Assembly (NCBI GenBank): GCA_027030295.1
Contig: JALVFB010000140.1
Span: forward strand, 1-11,718
Origin: Hyphomicrobiales bacterium
Lineage (GTDB): Bacteria > Pseudomonadota > Alphaproteobacteria > Rhizobiales > Aestuariivirgaceae
DNA: 11,718 nt
Reading direction: 5' to 3'
In this document: one piece after another, positions 1 through 6,804 of the stretch
Layout: every line of letters begins with the position of its first letter
Numbering within the stretch: position 1 is the stretch's first letter
Notes under the pieces: generated by a model
What the model saw: the letters and a program-made list of their open reading frames with translations, nothing else
Told to the model about the DNA's origin: nothing
The model's database searches: none
Program-made: the position numbers and the translations under genes

Positions 1-45
1 CGAACAATGACCATCATGGGCGAAGCATGAGGATTCCACCGATCT

Positions 46-609
46 TCAGGGTTCCAGCTCGGCATCCCAGTAGAGATAGTCCATCCAGCTCTCATGCAGG
101 AAATTGGGCGGAAAGCGCCGGCCCTTTTCGCGCAGCTCGAAGGGCGAGGGTTCGTGCGGTCGGCGGCGCGGGTGCATGTGCGCTTCCCCGGGCAGGCGGT
201 TGCCCTTCTTCAGGTTGCAGGCGGAGCAGGCGGCGACCACGTTCTCCCAGGTGGTGCGGCCGCCGCGCGAACGCGGGATCACGTGATCGAAGGTCAGCTC
301 CTCGTGTCCGCCGCAATACTGGCAGGTGAACTCGTCGCGCAGAAACAGGTTGAAGCGGGTGAACGCGGCGCGCTTCGGCGGCGCGATATATTCCTTCAAC
401 GCCACCACCGAAGGCAGGCGCATCTCGAAGGAAGGCGAATGCACCACCTGCTCGTATTCGGAAAGCACCCGCACCCGATCCAGGAACACCGCCTTGATGG
501 CCTGCTGCCAGCTCCACAGGGACAACGGATAATAGCTCAACGGCTGGTAGTCGGCATTGAGCACCAGCGCCGGATAACGAACGGTTTCTGCCTCTTGCGC
601 GTGCAACAT
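46..609 (-). CDS. HNH endonuclease-like protein
   Basis: A 187-residue protein with a complete HNH/McrA-type zinc-finger nuclease fold in its middle. Visible are a CQYC knuckle (C96, C99), FDHVIPRSRGG with D108 and the catalytic-type H109, then N123 in WENVV and a second CSAC knuckle (C128, C131). The N-terminal half (ALVLNADYQPLSYYPLSLW) and the C-terminal tail (WMDYLYWDAELEP) match, from memory, a widely conserved stand-alone alphaproteobacterial HNH family whose physiological role is not established. DNA binding or nicking is inferred from the fold. The ATG start is the first in frame that keeps the conserved N-terminus, but no strong ribosome binding site precedes it. It lies 90 nt downstream of the yebC-like gene and has its own candidate promoter, so it may be transcribed separately. 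The identification of the domain is firm; the function is open. Confidence 0.93.
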   Translation of the reverse strand: MLHAQEAETVRYPALVLNADYQPLSYYPLSLWSWQQAIKAVFLDRVRVLSEYEQVVHSPSFEMRLPSVVALKEYIAPPKRAAFTRFNLFLRDEFTCQYCGGHEELTFDHVIPRSRGGRTTWENVVAACSACNLKKGNRLPGEAHMHPRRRPHEPSPFELREKGRRFPPNFLHESWMDYLYWDAELEP

Positions 610-644
610 GGCGGGCGTGCGCGCATCTCCCTGATTGCGCGCGC

Positions 645-674
645 ACTATAACCCGCCAATCGGCGTCACTGCAA
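645..674 (-). promoter_or_regulatory. candidate promoter of the HNH gene
   Basis: On the minus strand TTGCAG (669-674) is followed after 18 nt by TATAGT (645-650). This is close to the sigma-70/RpoD consensus (TTGACA, TATAAT) and unusually AT-rich for this genome. A transcript would start about 30 nt before the HNH start codon. The call rests on sequence resemblance only. Confidence 0.45.
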
Positions 675-699
675 ATGCGCTGCGGAAGGTGGGGAAAAC

Positions 700-1449
700 T
701 CACGCCGCGGTGAGCTTCCGCATCACCTCGTCGGAAACCTCGAAGTTGGAATAGACGTTCTGCACGTCGTCGTCCTCTTCCAGCGCCTGGATCAGGCGCA
801 GCACCTTCTCGGCCTTTTCGGCGTCCAGCTCGGTGGTGGTGGTGGGCTTCCACACGGGTTTGACCGATTCCGGCTCGCCCAACGCTTCCGTCAGCGCCTG
901 ACTCACCGCGCCCAGATCCTCGAAGGCGCAAATGATGGTATGCCCGCTGTCATCGGAAACGACGTCCTCCGCGCCGGCCTCGATGGCCGCCTCCATCACC
1001 GCATCGGCGTCGGCCGCGTCGGGCTTGTAGACGATCTCGCCAACCCGCTGGAACATGAAGGCCACCGATCCCGTTTCGCCCATGTTGCCGCCGTGCTTGG
1101 TGAAGATGGAGCGCACGGAAGAGGCGGTGCGGTTGCGGTTGTCGGTGAGCGCCTCGACGATCACCGCCACGCCGCCGGGGCCGTAGCCCTCGTAGCGCAC
1201 TTCCTCGTAATTGTCGGCGTCCGCGCCCGTGGAGCGGTTGATGGCGCGCTGGATGTTGTCCTTGGGCATGGAATTGGCGCGCGCGTTCTGGATGGCCAGC
1301 CGCAGGCGCGGGTTGGAATCCGGATCCGGCCCGCCCAGCTTCGCCGCCACCATGATCTCGCGCGAGAGCTTGGCGAACAGTTTCGACCGCGCGGCGTCCT
1401 GCCGGTTCTTGCGGTACATGATGTTCTTGAATTGCGAATGTCCTGCCAT
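700..1449 (-). CDS. yebC: YebC/PmpR-family protein
   Basis: A 249-residue member of the YebC/PmpR family (TACO1-like). It carries the hallmark start [18 protein letters not shown], the middle signature [21 protein letters not shown], the acidic [17 protein letters not shown] segment and the C-terminal [16 protein letters not shown] motif. Family members have been described both as DNA-binding transcriptional regulators and as ribosome-associated factors that help translation of difficult proline stretches, so the exact role here is not settled by sequence. The start is preceded by GGAGAAG at good spacing. It is 71 nt downstream of the metallophosphoesterase gene on the same strand, probably one operon. 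A 10-bp palindrome CACAATTGTG sits in that gap (1464-1473). In many proteobacteria ruvC follows this gene; here an HNH gene does. Confidence 0.96.
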   Translation of the reverse strand: MAGHSQFKNIMYRKNRQDAARSKLFAKLSREIMVAAKLGGPDPDSNPRLRLAIQNARANSMPKDNIQRAINRSTGADADNYEEVRYEGYGPGGVAVIVEALTDNRNRTASSVRSIFTKHGGNMGETGSVAFMFQRVGEIVYKPDAADADAVMEAAIEAGAEDVVSDDSGHTIICAFEDLGAVSQALTEALGEPESVKPVWKPTTTTELDAEKAEKVLRLIQALEEDDDVQNVYSNFEVSDEVMRKLTAA

Positions 1450-1520
1450 CGTTGTCTTCTCCGCACAATTGTGTCGGGCAAGTCCGGTTGTTTCCGATAT
1501 GGCGGCTATTGTCGCGGCTG

Positions 1521-2339
1521 TCAAAAATCCGGCCATGCCTCCGGCAGCCGGCCGCCGAGGCGCAGCGGCGCGATGGCTCGCGCAAGGCCGGTGGCATCGA
1601 TGGTTTCCACCAGCACGCCGCAGAGGGTGGCCTCGCCGGACGCCGGCTCGAAGCGTCCGCCGGAATAGCGGTGCAAGAAGCGGTGCAGCGGCTCGTCCTT
1701 TTCCATGCCGATGACCGAATCGTAATCGCCGCACATGCCGGCGTCGGTGAGATAGGCGGTGCCGGAAGGCAGGATCATGGCGTCCGCCGTGGGGATGTGG
1801 GTGTGCGAGCCGACCACCAGCGAGGCGCGGCCGTCGCAGAAATGTCCCATGGCGGCTTTTTCCGAGGTGGCTTCCGCATGCATGTCGATGACGATGGCGT
1901 CCGCCATTTCGCGCAAGGGGCAAGCCGCAAGCTCCCGCTCCACCGCCGTGAACGGGCTGTCGAGAATGGGATGCATGCCCACCTGGCCCATGGCCAGCAC
2001 CACCAGAACCTGCTTGCCATTGGCCGCTTCATACAATCCCGCGCCCTTGCCCGGCGTGCCGGCGGGGTAGTTCAGCGGGCGCAACAGGCGCGGCTCGCCG
2101 TCGATGAAGGTCAGCGCCTCGCGCTGGTCGAAGGCGTGGTTGCCGGTGGTGATGACATCGGCGCCGGCATCCAGCAATTGCCGGGCGATCCTGGCGTTGA
2201 TGCCGAAGCCGCCGGCGGCGTTCTCGCCGTTGACGATGACGAAATCCGCCCGCAGCTCCTCGCGCAGCCGGGGGAGCCGCTCGATGACGGCGCTGCGCCC
2301 GGCCCGCCCCACGATGTCGCCAAGGTAGAGTATGCGCAT
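1521..2339 (-). CDS. TIGR00282-family metallophosphoesterase (YmdB-like)
   Basis: A 272-residue calcineurin-like metallophosphoesterase of the TIGR00282/YmdB group. It starts [15 protein letters not shown], with metal-ligand motifs in order: GD near residue 8, [29 protein letters not shown] and [11 protein letters not shown]. Characterised relatives in Gram-positive bacteria hydrolyse 2',3'-cyclic nucleotides; the substrate in alphaproteobacteria is inferred, not known. The start is fixed by the strong ribosome binding site GAGGAGAAA a few bases upstream and by the conserved N-terminus; a longer upstream reading frame exists but has no support. It is the first gene of a probable two-gene unit with the YebC-family gene and is divergent from ybgC, sharing an 84-nt intergenic region. 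Confidence 0.93.
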   Translation of the reverse strand: MRILYLGDIVGRAGRSAVIERLPRLREELRADFVIVNGENAAGGFGINARIARQLLDAGADVITTGNHAFDQREALTFIDGEPRLLRPLNYPAGTPGKGAGLYEAANGKQVLVVLAMGQVGMHPILDSPFTAVERELAACPLREMADAIVIDMHAEATSEKAAMGHFCDGRASLVVGSHTHIPTADAMILPSGTAYLTDAGMCGDYDSVIGMEKDEPLHRFLHRYSGGRFEPASGEATLCGVLVETIDATGLARAIAPLRLGGRLPEAWPDF

Positions 2340-2361
2340 GGTGTTTCTCCTCGCCCGCTGC

Positions 2362-2390
2362 TTGACAGAAAGCGCCCGCTGGCGCAAGCC
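2362..2390 (+). promoter_or_regulatory. possible promoter for ybgC-tolQR
   Basis: A perfect TTGACA (2362-2367) lies in the 84-nt divergent region between the metallophosphoesterase and ybgC. No convincing -10 is seen 16-18 nt downstream (CAAGCC at 2385-2390), so only the -35 half is supported. A start site near 2397 would fit either proposed ybgC start codon. Confidence 0.25.
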
Positions 2391-2423
2391 GGTAGCCGGC
2401 GGAAAACGAACGGGAAACGAGCC

Positions 2424-2933
2424 TTGGCGCGGGACGCGGCGGAAAACGGACGGGAGCTGGCCGGACGCCTCACGGGGCGGGAGCACGTGCTGCCGGTGCG
2501 GGTCTATTACGAGGATACCGACGCCGGTGGCGTGGTCTATCACGCCAATTATCTGCGGTTCTGCGAGCGGGCGCGCACGGATTTCCTGCGGCTGTTGAAC
2601 ATCCGCCACGGAAGGCTCGCCGATGAGCGCGGCAGGCGACTGTTTTTCGTGGTGCGGCGCATGGAATGCGATTTCCTGCGCCCGGCGGTGCTGGACGACG
2701 TGCTGGAGGTGCGCACGCGGCTGGTGCGCGCCAGCCGGGTGCGGCTGGAGGCGGTGCAGGAGGTGCGCCGGCGCCCGGAGATAACGGATGGATCGTCGCC
2801 GCAAACCGGCCCGATTTTTACCGCACGGGTGACGGTGGCGGTGATCGATGATTCGGGCCGCCCGGCGCGGTTGCCGGCGGCGGCGATGGATGTGCTCCGG
2901 CCCCTGTTGCCGGCGGAAGAAGAGGGCGATTGA
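2424..2933 (+). CDS. ybgC: YbgC acyl-CoA thioesterase, Tol-Pal associated
   Basis: A hot-dog-fold thioesterase of the 4HBT/YbgC type, found in most proteobacteria as the first gene of the Tol-Pal cluster and acting on acyl-CoA or acyl-ACP thioesters. The signature VRVYYEDTDAGGVVYHANY is intact. With the TTG start used here, D33 and H40 correspond to D18 and H25 of E. coli YbgC. The start is uncertain: TTG at 2424 gives 169 residues and follows GGGAAACGAG, while GTG at 2487 gives 148 residues with GGGAG very close upstream. No ATG is available in frame nearby. The stop overlaps the tolQ start (TGATG), so the two are translationally coupled. The family's exact contribution to Tol function is not well defined. 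Confidence 0.9.
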   Translation: MARDAAENGRELAGRLTGREHVLPVRVYYEDTDAGGVVYHANYLRFCERARTDFLRLLNIRHGRLADERGRRLFFVVRRMECDFLRPAVLDDVLEVRTRLVRASRVRLEAVQEVRRRPEITDGSSPQTGPIFTARVTVAVIDDSGRPARLPAAAMDVLRPLLPAEEEGD

Positions 2934-3625
2934 TGGAAGCGCAGGTGGCGCATCAGCTGGCGGCGCAGGATTTCAGCATGCTGGGCATGTTTCTGCGCGC
3001 CACGCTGGTGGTGAAGCTGGTGATGCTGGGGCTGGTGACGGCCTCGGTGGTGTGCTGGGCGGTGGTGTTCGAGAAATTCGCCACCGTGCGCCGCATGCGC
3101 CGCGCCATCGACTGGTTCGAAAAGATTTTCTGGTCGGGCCGCACCCTGCCGGAAATCCAGGCGTTGGCGCAGCAGCGCGGCGCGGATGGCACCGCGGCGC
3201 TGTTCCTGGCCGCCATGCAGGAATGGCAGCGCTCGCAGGGCCAGCAGGGCGGGGCGGCCAGCCTGTTGCAGCGGCTGGAGAAGATCATGGACGTGGAGCT
3301 GCAACGCCAGAGCCTGAAGATGGAGCGACGGCTGCTGATTCTCGCCACGGTCGGCGCCATCGCCCCGTTCGTCGGGCTGTTCGGCACGGTGTGGGGCATC
3401 ATGAACTCGTTTCAGGCCATCGCCATTTCCAAGAACACCAATCTGGCGGTGGTGGCGCCGGGTCTGGCGGAGGCGCTGTTCGCCACCGCGCTGGGGCTGC
3501 TGGCGGCCATTCCGGCGGTGATTTTCTACAACAAGTTCTCGCACGACATCTCGCGGCTGGCCACGCGCATGGAGAACTTCATCGAGGAATTCACCGCCGT
3601 GCTGTCGCGGCAATTGCAGGGCTGA
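2933..3625 (+). CDS. tolQ: TolQ, proton-channel subunit of Tol-Pal
   Basis: A 230-residue MotA/TolQ/ExbB-family inner-membrane protein. Three membrane segments are visible: about residues 24-46 (after MFLRAT), 134-157 (LLILATVGAIAPFVGLFGTV) and 177-200 (EALFATALGLLAAIPAVIF). Between the first two lies the long cytoplasmic loop typical of the family. The GLFGTVWGIM and ATALGLLAAIPA motifs line the channel that passes protons with TolR to energise outer-membrane constriction at division. ExbB is the alternative, but coupling to ybgC points to TolQ. The ATG at 2933 overlaps the ybgC stop and follows GAGGG; an adjacent TTG one codon upstream is less likely. tolR follows after 10 nt. Confidence 0.95.
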   Translation: MEAQVAHQLAAQDFSMLGMFLRATLVVKLVMLGLVTASVVCWAVVFEKFATVRRMRRAIDWFEKIFWSGRTLPEIQALAQQRGADGTAALFLAAMQEWQRSQGQQGGAASLLQRLEKIMDVELQRQSLKMERRLLILATVGAIAPFVGLFGTVWGIMNSFQAIAISKNTNLAVVAPGLAEALFATALGLLAAIPAVIFYNKFSHDISRLATRMENFIEEFTAVLSRQLQG

Positions 3626-3635
3626 GGAGCGGATC

Positions 3636-4115
3636 ATGGGAGCGGGCCTGCATGGAGCGGAAGCCAGCACGCGGCGGCGCGGGCGCAGGCGGCGTTCGCG
3701 GCTGGCGCCGATGGCGGAGATCAACGTCACGCCGTTCGTGGACGTGATGCTGGTGCTGCTCATCGTGTTCATGGTGGCCGCGCCCATGCTCACCGTCGGC
3801 GTGCCCATCGAGCTGCCGAAGACGAAGGCCAAACCGCTGACCGGCGAAAAGGAGCCGGTGACGGTGACGGTGAAGCGCGACGGGCGGGTGTTTCTGATGG
3901 ATACGGAAATCACGGACGTGAACACGCTGGCGGCGAAGGTGAAGGCCATCGCCGGAGAGGGCTACAACGAGCGCATCTACGTGCGGGCGGACAAGAGCGT
4001 GGACTACGGCCGGGTGATGAAGGTGATGGGGGCGCTCTCCGGCGCCGGCTTCAAGCGCCTGGCGCTGGTGACCGCCAGCGAGAATGCGCCGCTGCCGAAA
4101 CGCGGGCGCAAATGA
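3636..4115 (+). CDS. tolR: TolR, channel partner of TolQ
   Basis: A 159-residue ExbD/TolR-family protein. A basic cytoplasmic N-terminus ([10 protein letters not shown]) precedes MAEINVTPFVDVMLVLLIVF, which contains the single membrane helix (about 34-50) and the conserved proton-carrying aspartate D36. The rest is the periplasmic domain ending in VYVRADKS-like strands (IYVRADKSVDYGRVMKVMGAL). The start follows GAGGAG at ideal spacing. It is co-transcribed with tolQ. The expected tolA does not follow: only 258 bp with strong inverted repeats separate it from an unrelated transporter gene. An ATG overlaps its stop codon (ATGA at 4112), but the frame it opens is not recognisable as TolA. Confidence 0.95.
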   Translation: MGAGLHGAEASTRRRGRRRRSRLAPMAEINVTPFVDVMLVLLIVFMVAAPMLTVGVPIELPKTKAKPLTGEKEPVTVTVKRDGRVFLMDTEITDVNTLAAKVKAIAGEGYNERIYVRADKSVDYGRVMKVMGALSGAGFKRLALVTASENAPLPKRGRK

Positions 4116-4182
4116 TCCTCATGCGGGAGCGACGCAGGGCGGAAGTTGCGGCAAGGCCGGCTGACGCCTGCGCGCTGTTACA

Positions 4183-4255
4183 CAACGCCTTGCCTGTCAA
4201 GGGTGGAACCGCTACGCGGCGGCCCTTTGGGCCGCCCTTGACAGGCAAGGCGTTG
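4183..4255. repeat. 73-bp palindromic element, 21-bp perfect arms, two internal hairpins
   Basis: Arms 4183-4203 and 4235-4255 are perfect reverse complements over 21 bp. The 31-nt interior folds into two further hairpins: CCGC/GCGG around TAC (4209-4219) and CGGCCC/GGGCCG around TTT (4220-4234). The predicted fold, as DNA cruciform or RNA, is therefore a three-way junction. No U-tract follows on either strand, so it is not a classical intrinsic terminator. TTGACA occurs within the right arm (4238-4243) with a weak AAGAAT 16 nt later, so it could carry a promoter. It resembles small dispersed palindromic elements (REP, MITE or RPE-like) in design, but copy number cannot be judged from one window. 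Confidence 0.85.
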
Positions 4256-4271
4256 CGAAAAGAATGGCAAG

Positions 4272-4307
4272 GAAGCGCCAATGGCGGAAAATCGCCATTG
4301 GCGCTTC
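4272..4307. repeat. 36-bp hairpin with 15-bp perfect arms
   Basis: Arms 4272-4286 and 4293-4307 are perfect reverse complements (GAAGCGCCAATGGCG and its complement) with a 6-nt loop GAAAAT. It starts 16 nt after the larger palindrome. No run of T follows, so it lacks the second half of an intrinsic terminator, though it could act as an mRNA 3'-end barrier for ybgC-tolQR. An AAGGAAG-like ribosome binding site and an ATG (4281), in frame with the downstream transporter, lie inside the left arm and would be sequestered when the hairpin folds. Confidence 0.85.
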
Positions 4308-4373
4308 TCTCATGCATATCGCCAGCAAGCGCGAATTTTGCATCTGGCCCATTTTCTGCGACATGAAACGACC

Positions 4374-5657
4374 ATGAACGCGATGGATACATGGCTGGTG
4401 GCGGGCAGCGTGCTGGTGCTGCTGTTGCTTTCCGCCTTCTTTTCCGGCTCCGAGACGGCGCTCACCGCCACCTCCCGCGCCCGCATCGCCCACCTGGCGC
4501 GGCAGGGAGACATTCGCGCGCTGATTCTGAAATCGCTGCTGGACATGCCGGAACGGCTCATCGGCGCCATCCTGCTGGGCAACAACCTGGTGAACATCCT
4601 CGCCTCGGCGCTGGCCACCAGCCTGTTCCTGAAGCTGTTCGGCGCGGCGGGGGTGGTGTGGGCCACCTTCGTCATGACCGCGCTGGTGCTGGTGTTCGGC
4701 GAGGTGCTGCCGAAGACCTACGCCATACTCAACGCCGAGAAAGTGGCGCTGCGCGTTGCGCCCGTCATCCGCTGGGTGGTGCGGCTGCTGGCGCCGGTGG
4801 TGATGGTGGTGGAGGCGCTGGTGCGCCAGATCCTGAAGCTGCTGGGCGCGGATGTCTCGAGGGCGCACAACGTGCTGTCCTTCCGCGAGGAGATGCGCGG
4901 GGCCATCGAGATGCAGAAGGAGCACACCGACGGCCGGCTGAGCCGCGACCTGTTCATGCTGGACGGGGTGCTGGACCTGCGCGAGCTGACGGTGGAGGAC
5001 GTGATGGTGCACCGCACGCGGATGAAGAGCATCGACATTTCACGCCCGCCGGAAGACATCCTGTCCTATGTGCTGGAGCATGGCTTCACCCGCTATCCGG
5101 CCTGGGAGAACAGCCCGGAGAACATCATCGGCGTGCTGCATGCGCGCGATCTGCTCTCCGCACTGGCCGGCGCGGGCGGCGACATCGCGCGCATCGATGT
5201 GCGGGCCTTGCTGTTGGAACCGTGGTTCGTGCCGGAGCACACGCCGCTTTTGGATCAGCTCACCGCCTTTCTGCGGCGCAAGATGCATTTTTCCATCGTC
5301 GTCGATGAATACGGCGAGGTGCAGGGGCTGGTGACGCTGGAGGACATCATGGAGGAGATCGTCGGCGACATCGCGGACGAGCACGATCACGCCGGGCAAG
5401 GGGTGCGGCGCGAGGGGCGGGCCTTCATCGTCGATGGCGCCATGCCGGTGCGCGATCTCAACCGCGCCTATGGCTGGGAGCTGCCGGAGGACAGGGCCAC
5501 CACCATCGCCGGGCTGATCATCCACGAGGCGCAGACCATCCCGGAAGTGGGGCAGGTGTTCACCTTCCACGGCTTTCGCTTCGAGATCCTGGCTCGCGAA
5601 CGCCACCGCATCACCCGCATTCGCATGCAGCCGGCGACGGAAACGCCGGCGACGTAG
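4374..5657 (+). CDS. CNNM/CorC-type HlyC/CorC family transporter
   Basis: A 427-residue inner-membrane protein with the standard three-part layout. A CNNM (DUF21) membrane domain fills about residues 1-180, with TM1 at about 7-23, the FSGSETAL motif, NNLVNILASALATSLF and the FGEVLPKTYA motif (109-116). A CBS pair spans roughly 200-325 (FTRYPAWENSPENIIGVLHA, SIVVDEYGEVQGLVTLEDI). A C-terminal transporter-associated CorC_HlyC domain ends in RHRITRIRM. The family is linked to Mg2+/Co2+ export; the old hemolysin name is not functionally meaningful. The start ATG 4374 matches the usual N-terminus but lacks a clear ribosome binding site. An in-frame ATG at 4281 with a good site lies inside a hairpin and would add 31 atypical residues. 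In relatives this gene often sits beside aroB or bolA; here it is placed between the Tol genes and a response regulator. Confidence 0.93.
   Translation: MNAMDTWLVAGSVLVLLLLSAFFSGSETALTATSRARIAHLARQGDIRALILKSLLDMPERLIGAILLGNNLVNILASALATSLFLKLFGAAGVVWATFVMTALVLVFGEVLPKTYAILNAEKVALRVAPVIRWVVRLLAPVVMVVEALVRQILKLLGADVSRAHNVLSFREEMRGAIEMQKEHTDGRLSRDLFMLDGVLDLRELTVEDVMVHRTRMKSIDISRPPEDILSYVLEHGFTRYPAWENSPENIIGVLHARDLLSALAGAGGDIARIDVRALLLEPWFVPEHTPLLDQLTAFLRRKMHFSIVVDEYGEVQGLVTLEDIMEEIVGDIADEHDHAGQGVRREGRAFIVDGAMPVRDLNRAYGWELPEDRATTIAGLIIHEAQTIPEVGQVFTFHGFRFEILARERHRITRIRMQPATETPAT
5630..5654 (+). repeat. 15-bp-period tandem duplication at the transporter C-terminus
   Basis: GCCGGCGACG occurs at 5630-5639 and again at 5645-5654, giving the terminal residues PATETPAT of the transporter. 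It looks like a small in-frame slippage duplication of no evident functional weight. Confidence 0.6.
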
Positions 5658-5679
5658 GAGATGGAAAATTCAACTGATT

Positions 5680-5696
5680 GTGAAAGGGTCGTGAAA
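5680..5696 (+). promoter_or_regulatory. candidate response-regulator binding site
   Basis: GTGAAA is repeated at 5680-5685 and 5691-5696, an 11-bp period. That is the spacing of tandem half-sites bound by OmpR/PhoB-type winged-helix regulators. It lies about 80-100 nt upstream of just such a regulator gene, and 20 nt upstream of a TTGACA, so autoregulation is a reasonable inference. Two six-base copies can also arise by chance. Confidence 0.4.
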
Positions 5697-5716
5697 CCTT
5701 CCACGCGTCCGGCCGC

Positions 5717-5745
5717 TTGACAGCGTGGCGCAAAGGACGGACGTT
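5717..5745 (+). promoter_or_regulatory. possible promoter of the response regulator
   Basis: A perfect TTGACA (5717-5722) is followed after 17 nt by GACGTT, a poor -10 match. The location, 56 nt upstream of the start codon and just downstream of the GTGAAA repeats, is suitable, but only the -35 is convincing. Confidence 0.3.
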
Positions 5746-5778
5746 TGACCGAAGAGAACGGGCAGGAAAGAAGCGACC

Positions 5779-6465
5779 ATGAGCAATCGCAAGACCTTGT
5801 TGATGGTGGACGACGACCCGCTGCTGCGCGAGATGCTGCGCGAGCAGTTCGCGCTGCATGACGAGTTCCGGCTGCTGGAGACGGAAACGGCGGGCGAGGC
5901 CATCGATATTCTGAAAAAGGAAATCTGCGATCTGGTGCTGCTGGACGTGGGTCTGCCGGACATGGACGGGCGCGAAGCCTGTCGCATCATGCGGCGCAAC
6001 GGTTTCGCGGCGCCGGTGATCCTGCTCACCGCCCATGATTCAGAGGCCGACACCATCCTGGGGCTGGAGGCCGGGGCCAACGACTACGTGACCAAGCCGT
6101 TCCGCTTCTCGGTGCTGCTGGCGCGCATCCGTGCCCATCTGCGCCAATATGAGCAGAGCGAAGGCGTGACGCTTCGCATCGGCCCCTACACCTTTCAGCC
6201 GGCGGCCAAGCTGCTCATCGATGAACAGGGGCGCAAGGTGCGGCTGACGGAAAAGGAAGTGGCCATCCTGAAATTTCTCTACCGCGCCGGCGAACAGCCC
6301 GTCAGCCGCGATGTGCTGCTTTCCGAGGTGTGGGGCTACAACGCGGGGGTGACCACGCACACGGTGGAAACCCACATCTATCGCCTGCGTCAGAAGATCG
6401 AGCCGAATCCCTCGCAAGCCACCATCCTGCGCACCGAGCCGGGCGGCTACCGGCTGGTGCCCTGA
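5779..6465 (+). CDS. orphan OmpR/PhoB-family response regulator
   Basis: A 228-residue two-domain regulator. The receiver domain (about 5-118) has the acidic pocket D11-D13, phospho-acceptor D56 in LLDVGLPDMDG, T84 and K106 in YVTKPF, so all switch residues are present. The C-terminal winged-helix DNA-binding domain (about 128-226) shows LTEKEVAILKFLYRAG, SRDVLLSEVWGY, the recognition-helix region HTVETHIYRLRQKIE and the wing TEPGGYRLVP. The start follows AGGAAAG. No histidine kinase is encoded beside it, so the partner must be elsewhere. The sequence recalls a regulator widely conserved in alphaproteobacteria, but I cannot name it securely. It converges on bolA with an 18-nt gap and no obvious terminator. 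Confidence 0.95.
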   Translation: MSNRKTLLMVDDDPLLREMLREQFALHDEFRLLETETAGEAIDILKKEICDLVLLDVGLPDMDGREACRIMRRNGFAAPVILLTAHDSEADTILGLEAGANDYVTKPFRFSVLLARIRAHLRQYEQSEGVTLRIGPYTFQPAAKLLIDEQGRKVRLTEKEVAILKFLYRAGEQPVSRDVLLSEVWGYNAGVTTHTVETHIYRLRQKIEPNPSQATILRTEPGGYRLVP

Positions 6466-6483
6466 ACCTTTCGAAAAATCCCA

Positions 6484-6768
6484 TTACGGCGTTTCGTCCG
6501 GGGTGCGGGCGGTGATGGCCAGCGCATGCACCCTCTCGCGCAACAGCTCGGCCAGCGCCTCGTTGATCATGCGGTGGCGCTGAACCAGCGGCTGGCCGGC
6601 GAAGGCGTCCGCGACGATGATGACGCGAAAGTGCGATTCTCCCCGCGGGTGGGCGCCGGCGTGTCCCGCGTGGCGGCGCGATTCGTCGATGACCTCCAGA
6701 TGCGTCGGGTCGAAGGCCTCGCGCAGGGCCTGTTCCATCTTCCGTCCGATCGGTCCCAGCTCGCTCAT
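6484..6768 (-). CDS. bolA: BolA family protein
   Basis: A 94-residue BolA-type protein, the usual length. The class II KH-like fold is indicated by the family signatures ESRRHAG (H33), GESHFRVIIVADAF and the strongly conserved VQRHRMINEAL helix (H65), followed by VHALAITARTP. BolA proteins pair with monothiol glutaredoxins in [2Fe-2S] handling and can also bind DNA and affect morphology or stress responses. The residues resemble E. coli BolA more than the short IbaG type. A GAGGA ribosome binding site precedes the start. It lies 36 nt downstream of accA on the same strand and is probably co-transcribed with it. Confidence 0.93.
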   Translation of the reverse strand: MSELGPIGRKMEQALREAFDPTHLEVIDESRRHAGHAGAHPRGESHFRVIIVADAFAGQPLVQRHRMINEALAELLRERVHALAITARTPDETP

Positions 6769-6804
6769 GCCGTCCTCTTCGTGGTTCCCGGCGAAGCGGC
6801 CACG

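Noticed and set aside
1..45. Start of another minus-strand gene after the HNH stop
   Set aside because: Only 45 nt are available; one frame stays open but no ribosome binding site or recognisable sequence supports it.
610..626. Leader peptide starting at an ATG (626, minus strand) just upstream of the HNH gene
   Set aside because: GGGAG abuts the ATG with no spacing, and the 29-codon frame overlaps the HNH gene out of frame without features.
1452..2423. Long plus-strand open frame running through the metallophosphoesterase region into ybgC
   Set aside because: It is the antisense shadow of yebC and the metallophosphoesterase in a GC-rich genome; only its ybgC part matches a family.
4183..4307. 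Intrinsic terminators for ybgC-tolQR
   Set aside because: Both hairpins are strong but neither is followed by a T-run on either strand. A role in mRNA 3'-end stabilisation remains possible.
4112..4366. An 84-codon frame starting on the ATGA overlap with the tolR stop, in the position of tolA
   Set aside because: It has no membrane anchor, no TolA-like Ala/Lys-rich helix or C-terminal domain, and most of its sequence is a translation of the two palindromes.
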